Assembly (NCBI GenBank): GCA_044360075.1
Contig: JBIKLA010000004.1
Span: 62,001 to 126,000 of the forward strand
Length of the DNA stretch: 64,000 bases
Direction of reading: 5' to 3'
DNA from: OMII01 sp947467385
Lineage (GTDB): Bacteria; Bdellovibrionota_C; UBA2361; OMII01
The notes beneath the pieces are model-generated. The model ran no database searches, was not told the DNA's origin, and worked only from the letters and a program-made list of their open reading frames with translations. Position numbers and translations under genes: made by a program. Shown here one piece after another: positions 28,345-36,977 of the stretch (positions are counted from its first letter, which is position 1; each line of letters starts with the position of its first letter).

Positions 28345-28489
28345 CTTAACGATCGCAAAGCTCCGTGTAACGCGGTGAGCAGCCGATACCACTCGAGTAC
28401 CGCGATCTTCTAAAGTAATTACGCTCTCTTCGTTGACCGCTCGAGGCAGGTCCGATGCCGCCACGGGATGCTTGATGCTCGAGCCTTGA
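28345..28489 (+). repeat. Long direct repeat, right copy, with a decayed tail of the 722-aa gene
   Basis: Matches 25394-25545. Read in frame it gives SV-stop-RGEQPIPLEYRDLLK-stop, the last residues of the 722-aa protein with CAG changed to TAA and a small deletion, followed by the same 3' flank. Confidence 0.9.
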
Positions 28490-28633
28490 TTTCGTCTACG
28501 AGGAGCCTGATTAAAATGGCTGGCTCTCATCCTTAATCGATATGAACCGCGGCGCACGGCCGATCAACCGACCGTTGCGACACCGCAGCCGGCAAAGTAG
28601 ATTGATCTGGTACTACAACTCCCAGAGCTCCCT

Positions 28634-29647
28634 ATGACCGACCTTGATATCCGAGACGCTGCCGCCCTCGACAGAGCGATGGGTGACTTCCAATCGTCGT
28701 TTGCCAAGATAGAACAAGAGGTCGCTAAGTCAATCGTCGGCATGCACGACATAGTACGCGGAGTAGTTTCATCCGTTTGTGCTCGGGGGCACGTGCTCCT
28801 TGAGGGTGTTCCTGGCTTGGGGAAAACGCTCCTAGTGAAATCTATCGCCCAGACGCTCGGCCTCTCGTTTAAGCGCGTGCAGTTTACTCCAGACCTCATG
28901 CCCTCCGATGTAACGGGCACCCAGGTCCTTACTGATGACGCCAGCGGACAGCGGCGGTTTGTGTTCCGGCAGGGCCCCATCTTCGCCAACATCGTGCTCG
29001 CTGACGAGATCAACCGCGCCACGCCAAAAACTCAAAGCTCCCTTCTTGAGGCGATGGAGGAGCGCCAGGTGACAGTACTCGACCAGACCTATCCGCTCCC
29101 GCAGCCGTTTTTTGTCCTCGCCACGCAGAACCCCATAGAGAACGAGGGCACGTATCCCTTGCCCGAAGCGCAGCTCGATCGATTTCTCATGAAGCTCGTG
29201 GTCCCGGCACCCTCGGCCAAAGAGCTCAAGGAGATCCTCACGCGAACTACCGGCACTTCATCGAGCGAGCTGCGTCCGGTGTTCCCACCCGACGAGGCGG
29301 GCGCATACATCGCGTCGATGCAGCGTATCGTCCGGCACGTCGTTGTGTCCGACCCGATGCACGAGGTCATCGTTCGGCTCATCTCGGCGCTCACACCCTC
29401 ATCAGAGTTCGCAACGCCGAAGGTCAAGAAGTATGCACGCTTTGGCCCAGGCCCGCGCGGGGCGCAGTCACTCGTCCTCGCCGCTAAGGTAAGCGCTCTT
29501 CTTGACCGCCGCATCAACCTCTCGTTTGAGGACATCAGGGGCGCCATTAAGCAGACGCTTCGCCACCGGCTAATCTTAAACTTCCAAGCTGAGGCCGACG
29601 GCGTAACCACCGATGACCTCATCGAGGAGGTTCGAAACGCAAAGTAG
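28634..29647 (+). CDS. moxR: MoxR-family AAA+ ATPase
   Basis: 337 aa chaperone-like AAA+ ATPase. Walker A GVPGLGKT is at residues 58-65, Walker B is in IVLADEINRATPKTQSSLLE, and sensor 1 is in FVLATQNPIENEGTYPLPEA, all standard for MoxR. MoxR proteins work with neighbouring von Willebrand A proteins, often to mature or insert partner complexes. It starts a run moxR - DUF58 - BatA-like - vWA with 9-nt or overlapping junctions. Confidence 0.96.
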   Translation: MTDLDIRDAAALDRAMGDFQSSFAKIEQEVAKSIVGMHDIVRGVVSSVCARGHVLLEGVPGLGKTLLVKSIAQTLGLSFKRVQFTPDLMPSDVTGTQVLTDDASGQRRFVFRQGPIFANIVLADEINRATPKTQSSLLEAMEERQVTVLDQTYPLPQPFFVLATQNPIENEGTYPLPEAQLDRFLMKLVVPAPSAKELKEILTRTTGTSSSELRPVFPPDEAGAYIASMQRIVRHVVVSDPMHEVIVRLISALTPSSEFATPKVKKYARFGPGPRGAQSLVLAAKVSALLDRRINLSFEDIRGAIKQTLRHRLILNFQAEADGVTTDDLIEEVRNAK

Positions 29648-29656
29648 TCCCTGCCT

Positions 29657-30553
29657 ATGCAGCTCTCGCCTGAAACCCTCCGTCTCTTAAGCGCATTCGC
29701 GCTCCGGACGAGGCGCTCCTTCTTCGGCATCCGACAGGGCTCGCACCGCTCTCAGCGGCGCGGGCACGGCATGGAGTTCGCAGAGTTTCGAAACTACGAG
29801 CTTGGCGACAATCCGCGCTACATCGACTGGAACCTCTTCGCCCGCAGCGACAAGCTGCTCGTCAAGCGCTACCTTGAGGAGGAGAACGTCGCACTCTACA
29901 TAGTTATCGACGGCTCTCGGTCGATGACGCATCCTTCGCTTCGAGAGAAATGGGACCTCGCCTCCCACATCGCGGCGTTCGCATCGTTCATCGGGCTCGC
30001 CAACAAGGACCCTGTCACCATCTCTGTTCTTGGCGGCCCGCACAGCCCCCGTTTCTGGAGCGGCAAGGCCTTTGGGCCCCTCACCTCATTCCTTTCCGAG
30101 GCCACGACGATGCTCGTTACGCCCGAGGCGCAGTCATTAAACCTGCCTGAGGAGGCTCGGCGCGCCGCAACGCGCGTCACCTTCCCGGGCATCTGCCTTA
30201 TCCTGTCTGACTTCCTCTATCCGCTCGAACAGGTCATCTCGGTTCTCGGGGCATTTCGCGCCCGCAACATGGAAGTCCACGCCGTGCAGGTGCTCGGTAA
30301 AACAGACCAGTCTCTCGGCGGCGACCTTCGTTCAAGCGGGATTACGATTGCTGACAGCGAAACCGGCGAGGTGCGCGGCCTCTCGCTCGACACAGAGTCC
30401 CGGGCCACATACGCCGAGCTTCTCAACGAGCACACCGAAAAGATCCGGGAACACTGCCGCGCGCACCGCGTGCAGTTCACCTCAGTCGTTGCCGACGGGG
30501 CCCCGGCCGATGCCGGCATCAGCGCCCTCACCCAGATGGGGCTGTTCGTATGA
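29657..30553 (+). CDS. DUF58 protein with a vWA-like C-terminal region
   Basis: 298 aa. The DUF58 signature EFAEFRNYELGDNPRYIDWNL (split over residues 36-56) with LLVKRYLEEEN is complete. The following VIDGSRSM is a metal-adhesion DxSxS-like motif of a vWA fold. It is cytoplasmic with no membrane helix. DUF58 proteins are regular partners of MoxR. It overlaps the next gene by 4 nt. Confidence 0.94.
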   Translation: MQLSPETLRLLSAFALRTRRSFFGIRQGSHRSQRRGHGMEFAEFRNYELGDNPRYIDWNLFARSDKLLVKRYLEEENVALYIVIDGSRSMTHPSLREKWDLASHIAAFASFIGLANKDPVTISVLGGPHSPRFWSGKAFGPLTSFLSEATTMLVTPEAQSLNLPEEARRAATRVTFPGICLILSDFLYPLEQVISVLGAFRARNMEVHAVQVLGKTDQSLGGDLRSSGITIADSETGEVRGLSLDTESRATYAELLNEHTEKIREHCRAHRVQFTSVVADGAPADAGISALTQMGLFV

Positions 30554-32388
30554 CGATTTTTGGCTACGCCTTCAGCGCTCTCGCACCGTGGCTCCTTCTT
30601 GGCGCCCCTCTGGGAGCCGCTATCCTCGTGTGGGCCTACCGGTACCGGGGCACCGCGAACGAGGTGGTCATTTCAACCTTTCTCCTCGTGCGGCGGCTGC
30701 CTGAGTTGATGACCGCGCGAAAACGGTTCTCTCCTCCGCCCCAATTCTGGCTTGAGCTCGCCATCGTCGCGCTGCTATCGCTAGCCGCCGCAGGGATTTC
30801 CGCAATGCAGGCAGGCGAGAAAATCGCGATTGTCCTCGACTCCTCGCTCAGCATGCTGGCCAAGGAGCCCTCTGGCGGTACGCGCTTTGAGTCGGCTGCC
30901 CGAATAGCCAGCGCTGATGCTGCCCAGCGCGTTGCACGCTCTCGGTTCACTGTATTTACTGCCGCGGCATCACTTCAGCGCGCATCGGAGAGCGGCATCT
31001 CCGGCCCAGCGGCGGCGCTTGCGATCCGAGGCCTTAAGCCGACACTCTCGCCAGATCGCCTCGACAGCGCCATCTACTCCCTCCTCAACGATGGATCATA
31101 TGACTCCGTCTGGGTGTACACCGACAAGGCCGCTCCGGAAGGGCTCATGAGTCTCGCAAAGCTCAAGGTCACGTCTATCCCCACAGACACCGGAGCGACC
31201 CGAAACGCTTGGATTCGGTCCGTGTCCTCCCTCCCCGCGGGAGCGCTCTCCGTCGACATCGGAGTGGTGGGGCCAGCTCCTGCCACTGCGCGCCTCACAG
31301 CCGACTGCTTCGACTCGAGCGGTGTCCCTGTTCGGGAGCATTCCGGCAAGACTATCCAGCTCTCTCCGGCCTCACCGACTACGGTCCAGCTTGGGCCCAT
31401 TCGCGAGCCGTGGAGCTATTGCAGCGTGTCGGTGCAGGGCCTGTCTGCAGGCGAAGAGTCCTTGCTCGTCGATAACGAGGCGTGGGTCACCTCGGATTCT
31501 GCTGGCTCCACGATTCGAGTTGTGAGCCCGCTCACTCCTGACGAGCTTGGATTACCACGCATCCAGGGATATTCCTTCGAGCGCATCTCTCCTGAGGCGT
31601 TGCCCTCCCTAAGCGCCGGCGCAGCGGTGATCTTTCATCGCACAGCTCCTCCGCCTGAGCTCACGGCATCCTCGCTCGTCGTCATGCCCCCAACAGGCCC
31701 CCTCGGGTTATCAGGCTCGGTGGGGATCGAGGCTTCCGGCACAGCGAGCGTCACGCGCTGGAGCAGCTCGCACCCTCTTCTTCAGTACCTAAACCCAACC
31801 CTGCTCTCGATCAGCCGGGTGAGGCCCCTTCGATGTCCCGAGCTCTCGCAGCAGATCTTGTCATCCTCAGCGGGAGATCTCGTGTGTGCCGGTGAGGACC
31901 GGTCCGGGAGGCTTGTCGTCACCGGCTTTGAGATCTTCCCCTTCGACGGGCTCTTGTCGCCGACCGTGAGCATCTTTACGCTCAATGCGCTCAAGTGGAT
32001 CGCTCAAGTGCCGTCGACTGCCAGCGGCGCCGTTGGACCAGCGACGCTACCAGAGGGGGCCACCAACGTGCGCTACCTCGCCCCCAGTGCTCCACCTCCT
32101 GAGCAGCAAGGCGACTCAACCTTCGACATCTCGACCCCGGGCATCATCGCTTTTTCGCCACAAGGAGGGCCTGAGCCGCAAATTCGAGCCTTTAACATCT
32201 TCTCGGATGAAGAATCCAACCTTTCAGACACCGAGTCGCTCTCCGTTTCTCTCGCATCGGTTGAGCCACAAGCGCGCGCTCGGGCGCCGTTCGCATGCGC
32301 CCCGTGGTTTGCGCTCATCGCCTGGCTGCTTCTGGCGATCGACATCGCACGACGAGCCATCCGCGCTTCGGCATGGGGGGCCCGATGA
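30550..32388 (+). CDS. BatA-like membrane protein with vWA domain
   Basis: 612 aa. The N-terminus has the BatA membrane domain: LAPWLLLGAPLGAAILVWAY as helix 1, the FLLVRRLPEL segment, and a second helix about residues 72-88 (ELAIVALLSLAAAGISAM). A DSSLSM metal site follows near residue 97. The middle is periplasmic. A C-terminal membrane helix (APWFALIAWLLLAIDIARRA) ends the protein. It overlaps the DUF58 gene by 4 nt and the next gene by 4 nt (ATGA). Confidence 0.88.
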   Translation: MTIFGYAFSALAPWLLLGAPLGAAILVWAYRYRGTANEVVISTFLLVRRLPELMTARKRFSPPPQFWLELAIVALLSLAAAGISAMQAGEKIAIVLDSSLSMLAKEPSGGTRFESAARIASADAAQRVARSRFTVFTAAASLQRASESGISGPAAALAIRGLKPTLSPDRLDSAIYSLLNDGSYDSVWVYTDKAAPEGLMSLAKLKVTSIPTDTGATRNAWIRSVSSLPAGALSVDIGVVGPAPATARLTADCFDSSGVPVREHSGKTIQLSPASPTTVQLGPIREPWSYCSVSVQGLSAGEESLLVDNEAWVTSDSAGSTIRVVSPLTPDELGLPRIQGYSFERISPEALPSLSAGAAVIFHRTAPPPELTASSLVVMPPTGPLGLSGSVGIEASGTASVTRWSSSHPLLQYLNPTLLSISRVRPLRCPELSQQILSSSAGDLVCAGEDRSGRLVVTGFEIFPFDGLLSPTVSIFTLNALKWIAQVPSTASGAVGPATLPEGATNVRYLAPSAPPPEQQGDSTFDISTPGIIAFSPQGGPEPQIRAFNIFSDEESNLSDTESLSVSLASVEPQARARAPFACAPWFALIAWLLLAIDIARRAIRASAWGAR

Positions 32389-34940
32389 GCTTTGCGATTC
32401 CCCAGCTCCTTGCCCTCATCCCGCTTTCGCTCATCGCCTTAGTGCTCACACTGCGAACCAAGAGGAACCGTTCCGGGAAGCCGATCTTGCTGGCCCTGCT
32501 GCGGGCAGGAACTCTCTCGGCGCTTTCCTGCGCCCTTGCGCAGCCCTTCTTGTCGAGACAGCAGCCCTCGCGAAGCCTGCCGGTTCTTGTCGACATCTCC
32601 TCAAGCGTCGCGGTGGCCCAGGGAGACGCGCTGTTGCAGGGCGCTGAGTCGATTTCCTCGGCTCTTGGCGTTCCGCTGACCCTCTTCCCGTTTAGCCGCT
32701 TCGTCTCCGCCTCTGGCACCTCCGCTGGTGCCCCATTTGCTACTGTGCGGCGCGGCTCAGAGAAGCTCGATACCGGGGCGTCAGACCTGGGTGCTGCCCT
32801 CAGGGAGGCATCTTCGCTTTCCTCGCCCGTGGTGCTGCTTCTCTCGGACGGATATGAGACCACCGGCAGCGCAGTTTCTGCCCTGTCATCAGCCGGCCAG
32901 CCGAAGATTTTTCCCCTCACGGCTGCCGGCGAGTCCCCCCAGAACGCCCTTTCGATCTCCCAGCTCTACGTGCCGCTTACCGTTAAGGCGAAGAAGGCGG
33001 CAGAGGTTCGAGCGACGGTAACAAGCGGCTCCACGGAGCCGCACGACGCCGAGCTCGTCGTCAAGCACGGAGAGGGTGTTGTGCTCTCAAAGCAGCTACG
33101 GGTCCCGCCTGGCGAAGACGTGCTCGTGACAGCACAGACAAACCCAGCGCTTGAGGGCCTCAACATTGTCACAGCCACGCTCTCGTGGCGTGATGCCGAT
33201 GGACCTCATTCGGTCACCAAAACGAGCTGGCTCAGCAGCGAACGACGCAGCCGGGTGCTACTTCTATCCGGGACGCTCGATGATGAGCGCTACCTAACCC
33301 AGATCCTCAAGAGCCAGGCGTACGAGCTAGAGGCTCGCGTGGCTCAGGGCGCGGTTGCCTCGAGCGAACCGCCGTCGCAATTTCGGGCCGTGATTCTCAA
33401 CAATGTGCCGGCTTCGGCGCTTCCGCGCAGCTTCGTCGACGCTCTCCCCAAGTACGTTCGGGACGGCGGGGGCCTCATCATGGTAGGCGGCAATAGAAGC
33501 TTTGGCCTCGGCGGCTACATCGGATCCCCGATCGAGGACATCCTGCCAGTTACCCTCGTTCCGCCCCACACCGAAAAGAAGCGCCTCAATGTCGCCGTCC
33601 AGCTCGTCATCGACAAGTCCCGCAGCATGGCCGAGGACTCGCGCCTTGAGTTCGCAAAGGCTGCCGCGCGAGAAGTCGTCGACTCACTGAAGGACGACGA
33701 CTTCGTCGGTGTCATCGGCTTCGAGGAGGTCGCCTTCATCGCTCTCCCCATGTCGCGCGTCGGGGATGTTCGGGGCACCGCCTCAGATCGCATCAGCCGG
33801 CTCTTTCCCACAAACCGAACCAACCTCTATCCCGCGCTTGAGGAGGGCCGACGGGGACTGTCGCGGGTAAGTGCCGGCAGGAAGCACCTCATCGTGCTCA
33901 CGGATGGGCAGATCCCTGACCAGGGCCCATTTTACTTTAACCTCATCCACCAGATGCGACTCCTGGGCATCACGGTTTCGACGGTACTTGTCGGCACAGA
34001 CGCACCAGACGCATTCCTCGTGGAGATTGCGAACCAAGGCGGGGGATCCTTCTACCAGACCAACGATCCCCGCAACCTGCCGCGCATCTTTCTCTCCGAC
34101 ATCAAGGTGGCCTCGGGCGAGCGCACGCTGAAAGAGGAGCCCCAGATCCCGGTCCTGCTTGGACCCGACGGTGTGCGATCGACCCGCATCGACAGCTTTC
34201 CTCCGCTGCGCGGCTTCGTCGAGACGCTCTCGCGGCGCGGTGCGGCAACAGAGCTCCTCGTTTCCGAGGAGGACAAGCGCTATCCGCTTCTTGCCTCATG
34301 GAAGGTGGGCGGGGGGCGAGCAATCGCGTTCACTTCAGACGCCAACGGCCGGTGGTCGGCGCCGTGGCTTCGGTGGCACGGCATTGAGGAATTTTGGTCC
34401 GACCTCGTCGAATCGGCGCAACCAAGCACGCTTGAGAAGCCGCTCTCAACCCAATTCGACCTGCGCACGTGGGTAGAAGGCAGCGATCTCGTCATCGATC
34501 TCTCGCTCTTTGAGGAGCCGCGCGTCAGCTCAGTAGCCGCCACCGTCGTTCTTCCCTCCGGAGAGTCGCGAGACCTCCCGTTCTCTCCCAAGCAGAGGGG
34601 ACACTACCAGGCGCGCCTCGCGGGAGCTGCGGCGGGTACCTACCGAGCAACCGTGTCGCTGGGCAGCCAGAAGCTTCCCGAGGTTGCGTGGACTCTCTCT
34701 GGCGAGCTCTTCGGAGAGCAGCAGCACCGCACCCCTAACCTTGAGCTGCTGCAGGCGATCGCCAACCGAACAGGAGGCAAGATAAACCCGACTCCTGATG
34801 ACATTCGGCCGCTCATGACCCAGGTGCTTGAGAGGCGCGAGGTGGCACACCTCTTCCTCATGGCAGCCCTGCTGCTCTTTCTACTTGAGCTGCTGCTGCG
34901 CGAGGCCTCCCGCCGGGCGCTCCGGCCCGCAGGGGCGTAG
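32385..34940 (+). CDS. Large membrane vWA protein with a glutamine-amidotransferase-like domain
   Basis: 851 aa from ATG 32385, which overlaps the stop of the previous gene (ATGA). A longer open frame from 32295 would run through that gene and is rejected. Two N-terminal helices (AIPQLLALIPLSLIALVLTL, then ALLRAGTLSALSCALAQP) and one C-terminal helix (LFLMAALLLFLLELLL) bracket a large periplasmic part. A class I GATase-like region contains YVRDGGGLIMVGGNRSFG, followed by a vWA domain with DKSRSM (about residue 409), TNRTNLYPAL and VLTDGQIPDQGP. This combination is typical of the last gene in MoxR-DUF58-BatA clusters. It probably assembles a periplasmic complex with its neighbours. Confidence 0.92.
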   Translation: MSFAIPQLLALIPLSLIALVLTLRTKRNRSGKPILLALLRAGTLSALSCALAQPFLSRQQPSRSLPVLVDISSSVAVAQGDALLQGAESISSALGVPLTLFPFSRFVSASGTSAGAPFATVRRGSEKLDTGASDLGAALREASSLSSPVVLLLSDGYETTGSAVSALSSAGQPKIFPLTAAGESPQNALSISQLYVPLTVKAKKAAEVRATVTSGSTEPHDAELVVKHGEGVVLSKQLRVPPGEDVLVTAQTNPALEGLNIVTATLSWRDADGPHSVTKTSWLSSERRSRVLLLSGTLDDERYLTQILKSQAYELEARVAQGAVASSEPPSQFRAVILNNVPASALPRSFVDALPKYVRDGGGLIMVGGNRSFGLGGYIGSPIEDILPVTLVPPHTEKKRLNVAVQLVIDKSRSMAEDSRLEFAKAAAREVVDSLKDDDFVGVIGFEEVAFIALPMSRVGDVRGTASDRISRLFPTNRTNLYPALEEGRRGLSRVSAGRKHLIVLTDGQIPDQGPFYFNLIHQMRLLGITVSTVLVGTDAPDAFLVEIANQGGGSFYQTNDPRNLPRIFLSDIKVASGERTLKEEPQIPVLLGPDGVRSTRIDSFPPLRGFVETLSRRGAATELLVSEEDKRYPLLASWKVGGGRAIAFTSDANGRWSAPWLRWHGIEEFWSDLVESAQPSTLEKPLSTQFDLRTWVEGSDLVIDLSLFEEPRVSSVAATVVLPSGESRDLPFSPKQRGHYQARLAGAAAGTYRATVSLGSQKLPEVAWTLSGELFGEQQHRTPNLELLQAIANRTGGKINPTPDDIRPLMTQVLERREVAHLFLMAALLLFLLELLLREASRRALRPAGA

Positions 34941-35001
34941 CGCGCTTCCGGCGCCCGTCAGGGCTATTGGAAGTGTCCCCTAGCTGCGCTACAACCACAC
35001 C

Positions 35002-35655
35002 ATGGCACACCCTTATTCCATTTATTTTGCGGGAGAGCTCTTCTCGCTCAAGCACCTTGTCGGGAACGCGCTGCTCGTTGAGGCTCTCGAGAAGCTCTCA
35101 GACAACCGTTACAGGTGCGTTGTGCCCCAGGACCTTGAGGTGCGCGACGCCACTTCCCTCTACATCCGCAACCACGACCTCTACTTCTGCATGTCGAGTG
35201 ACCTCGGCATATTCCACTTCGACGGCCCAGAGCTCGACTCTGGAACTGCCGCTGAGTTCCTCTTCGCAAAGATGCTTGATATTCCGGCGGTCATCCTTCG
35301 CACCGATTTCCGCCAGGCCGGTGACGCACGCAGCGTCCCGTGGAACCTGATGCTGTCCGGCTTTCCACGCACTGAGCTTGTCCTCATCGACAGTGTCGCC
35401 CTCTACAAGCAGGGGACTGAGGAGCGTGGCATGACGGGCCCACAGGCTGCCCAGTTTGCAACTGAGGAGCTGGCAAAGCTCGTCATCGCAGCGCTCGACA
35501 CTGCTCGCCAGAGCCCACCCGTGCTACCTCCTGAGCATAGGGAGCGCGTGTACGAGTGGGCGCGCCTCTTTCCGGGATCGGGTTTTGACGTGCGCGTACC
35601 GCACGCGAAGGCGCTGGAGCTCCTGCAGTCCAAGCTCGACAGGGGGCTGCTATGA
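35002..35655 (+). CDS. Nucleoside 2-deoxyribosyltransferase-like protein
   Basis: 217 aa. The N-terminal IYFAGELFSLKHLVGNALL and the stretch FHFDGPELDSGTAAEFLFAKM fit the nucleoside 2-deoxyribosyltransferase fold. In that family the loop 'D-G-x-x-x-D-x-G-T-x-x-E' contains the nucleophilic Glu and an Asp. Members swap bases on deoxynucleosides or hydrolyse them. The C-terminal 80 residues (from about GTEERGMTGPQ) are additional to the core. Its stop overlaps the start of the PfkB kinase gene (ATGA), which supports a role in sugar or nucleoside salvage. Confidence 0.85.
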   Translation: MAHPYSIYFAGELFSLKHLVGNALLVEALEKLSDNRYRCVVPQDLEVRDATSLYIRNHDLYFCMSSDLGIFHFDGPELDSGTAAEFLFAKMLDIPAVILRTDFRQAGDARSVPWNLMLSGFPRTELVLIDSVALYKQGTEERGMTGPQAAQFATEELAKLVIAALDTARQSPPVLPPEHRERVYEWARLFPGSGFDVRVPHAKALELLQSKLDRGLL

Positions 35656-36632
35656 GCGCACGAGTTGCGGTTATCGGAAGCTTCGTCCAGGATCTTGCCT
35701 TCAAGGTCGCCACGTTTCCCTCCACCGGCGAGACCCGCATCGGCGAGTTCTTAATGGGACCGGGCGGCAAGGGCTCAAACCAAGCCGTGGCAGCGCACCG
35801 CCAGGGAGTGCCAACGCTCTTCATCGGCGCCATCGGCAATGACCTGTTTGGCCACGGCTACCGCGAGTGGACAAAGCAGGAGGGGCTGCCGACTGCCCTG
35901 CTCGTCGTCGAGGACACGCCCACGGGCGCTGCCTCTATCGTCGTCAACGAGCGCGCAGAGAACGCCATCGTCGTGGCGCTAGGCGCAAACGACGCTCTCA
36001 CATCAGATCACGTAACGTCGGTCCTGTCTGCGCAGCCGAACGTGCAGGTCCTCCTGCTTCAGGCCGAGAGCAACTTAAAGGCGGCCGAGGACACCTTGCA
36101 CTACGGCCGAACCAAGGGCCTGTTCTCGATCTTCAATCCGGCGCCGATCAACCCAGGGGTGTCCCCGGAGCTGCTAGCCTTCGCTGACTGCATAACGCCC
36201 AACGAGACAGAGGCCGCGTATCTGCTTGAGAAGTTCACGGGCCACCGCCTGGAGAAGGACATTACGCTCCTTTCAGACGATGAGCTCAAGGCGCTGTGCG
36301 AGCACCTACCGTCGCCAACCGTCCTCATCACCGTCGGGAGCCAGGGGGCGATCCTCTTTCAGCGCCGGGTAGCCTCCGGCAAGGTTCGCTCAATCAACCA
36401 AGGCGAGATCCTGCGCATCCCCTCCATCCCGGTGACTCCGGTAGATACAACCGGGGCAGGGGACGCATTCAACGGCGGGCTCGCTGCGGGCATCGTAAAG
36501 TTTCAGGGAGATCTCCCGCAGGCGATACGGTACGCAACGGTCGTTGCGGGGCTTTCAACCGAGCGGGGAGGAACCGCTCCGTCGATGCCGACCGTCGCGG
36601 ACGTTCAGCGCTTTTCGCAGTTTTACTCATAG
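35652..36632 (+). CDS. rbsK: PfkB-family sugar kinase, ribokinase-like
   Basis: 326 aa. Substrate-side signature GPGGKGSNQAVAAHRQG and the ATP/anion-hole motif DTTGAGDAFNGGLAAG with catalytic Asp are complete. The overall pattern (VIGSFVQDLAFKVATFPSTG at the start, FNPAPINPGVSPELL, CITPNETEAAYLLEKFTG) is ribokinase-like. Ribose, deoxyribose or a nucleoside could be the substrate; the upstream deoxyribosyltransferase makes a pentose or nucleoside plausible. The name rbsK is by similarity only. Confidence 0.9.
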   Translation: MSARVAVIGSFVQDLAFKVATFPSTGETRIGEFLMGPGGKGSNQAVAAHRQGVPTLFIGAIGNDLFGHGYREWTKQEGLPTALLVVEDTPTGAASIVVNERAENAIVVALGANDALTSDHVTSVLSAQPNVQVLLLQAESNLKAAEDTLHYGRTKGLFSIFNPAPINPGVSPELLAFADCITPNETEAAYLLEKFTGHRLEKDITLLSDDELKALCEHLPSPTVLITVGSQGAILFQRRVASGKVRSINQGEILRIPSIPVTPVDTTGAGDAFNGGLAAGIVKFQGDLPQAIRYATVVAGLSTERGGTAPSMPTVADVQRFSQFYS

Positions 36633-36645
36633 AAGGAGCAATGCC

Positions 36646-36921
36646 ATGCCATACATCGGACGGAAGGACAGAAAGCAGTACCAGGAGCTGTTGAATGCGC
36701 TCGCAGAGATCGTCCCCCAAGACCGCATGCAACGGCCGGGCCACATGAACTACATCGTAAGCCTCCTTATCGAGAAGGTGTACGGCAAGGAGATGCGGTA
36801 CGCCGACCACAACGAGGTTGTCGGATTCCTAAACTGCATCGCCCTTGAGTTCTACCGGCGGAAAACAGCCCCGTATGAGGACATCAAGATCGTTGAGGAA
36901 GGCGACCTGACGGACCTCTAG
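36646..36921 (+). CDS. Small conserved protein, DUF6899-like
   Basis: 91 aa starting MPYIGRKDRKQYQELLNALA. The pattern MPYI..EDR at the start, then GHMNYIVSLLIEKVYG, YADHNEVVGFLNCIALEFYR and RKTAPYEDIKI-EEGDL, matches from memory the family called DUF6899, whose function is unknown. AAGGAG stands eight bases before the ATG. It follows the PfkB kinase by 13 nt and is probably the last gene of that operon. No membrane segment. Confidence 0.82.
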   Translation: MPYIGRKDRKQYQELLNALAEIVPQDRMQRPGHMNYIVSLLIEKVYGKEMRYADHNEVVGFLNCIALEFYRRKTAPYEDIKIVEEGDLTDL

Positions 36922-36977
36922 CTTTCATCCTCGACGGATCCGCAGTTCGCCCTCAGCCGATGGCGCAGCTCCGAGCA

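Larger units (their letters stand above)
28101..28633. other. Gene-free stretch at the right side of the inserted segment
   Basis: 533 bp. It contains a short direct repeat (CACCAAAGGGTTT twice near 28229-28252), a 61-bp element with 10-bp terminal inverted repeats (28273-28333), the right copy of the long direct repeat (28345-28489), and the moxR leader. No gene is seen. Confidence 0.6.

Noticed and set aside
32295..32384. Longer start of the 851-aa vWA protein
   Set aside because: It would lie inside the BatA-like gene; the ATGA overlap at 32385 gives a protein starting with a proper membrane helix.
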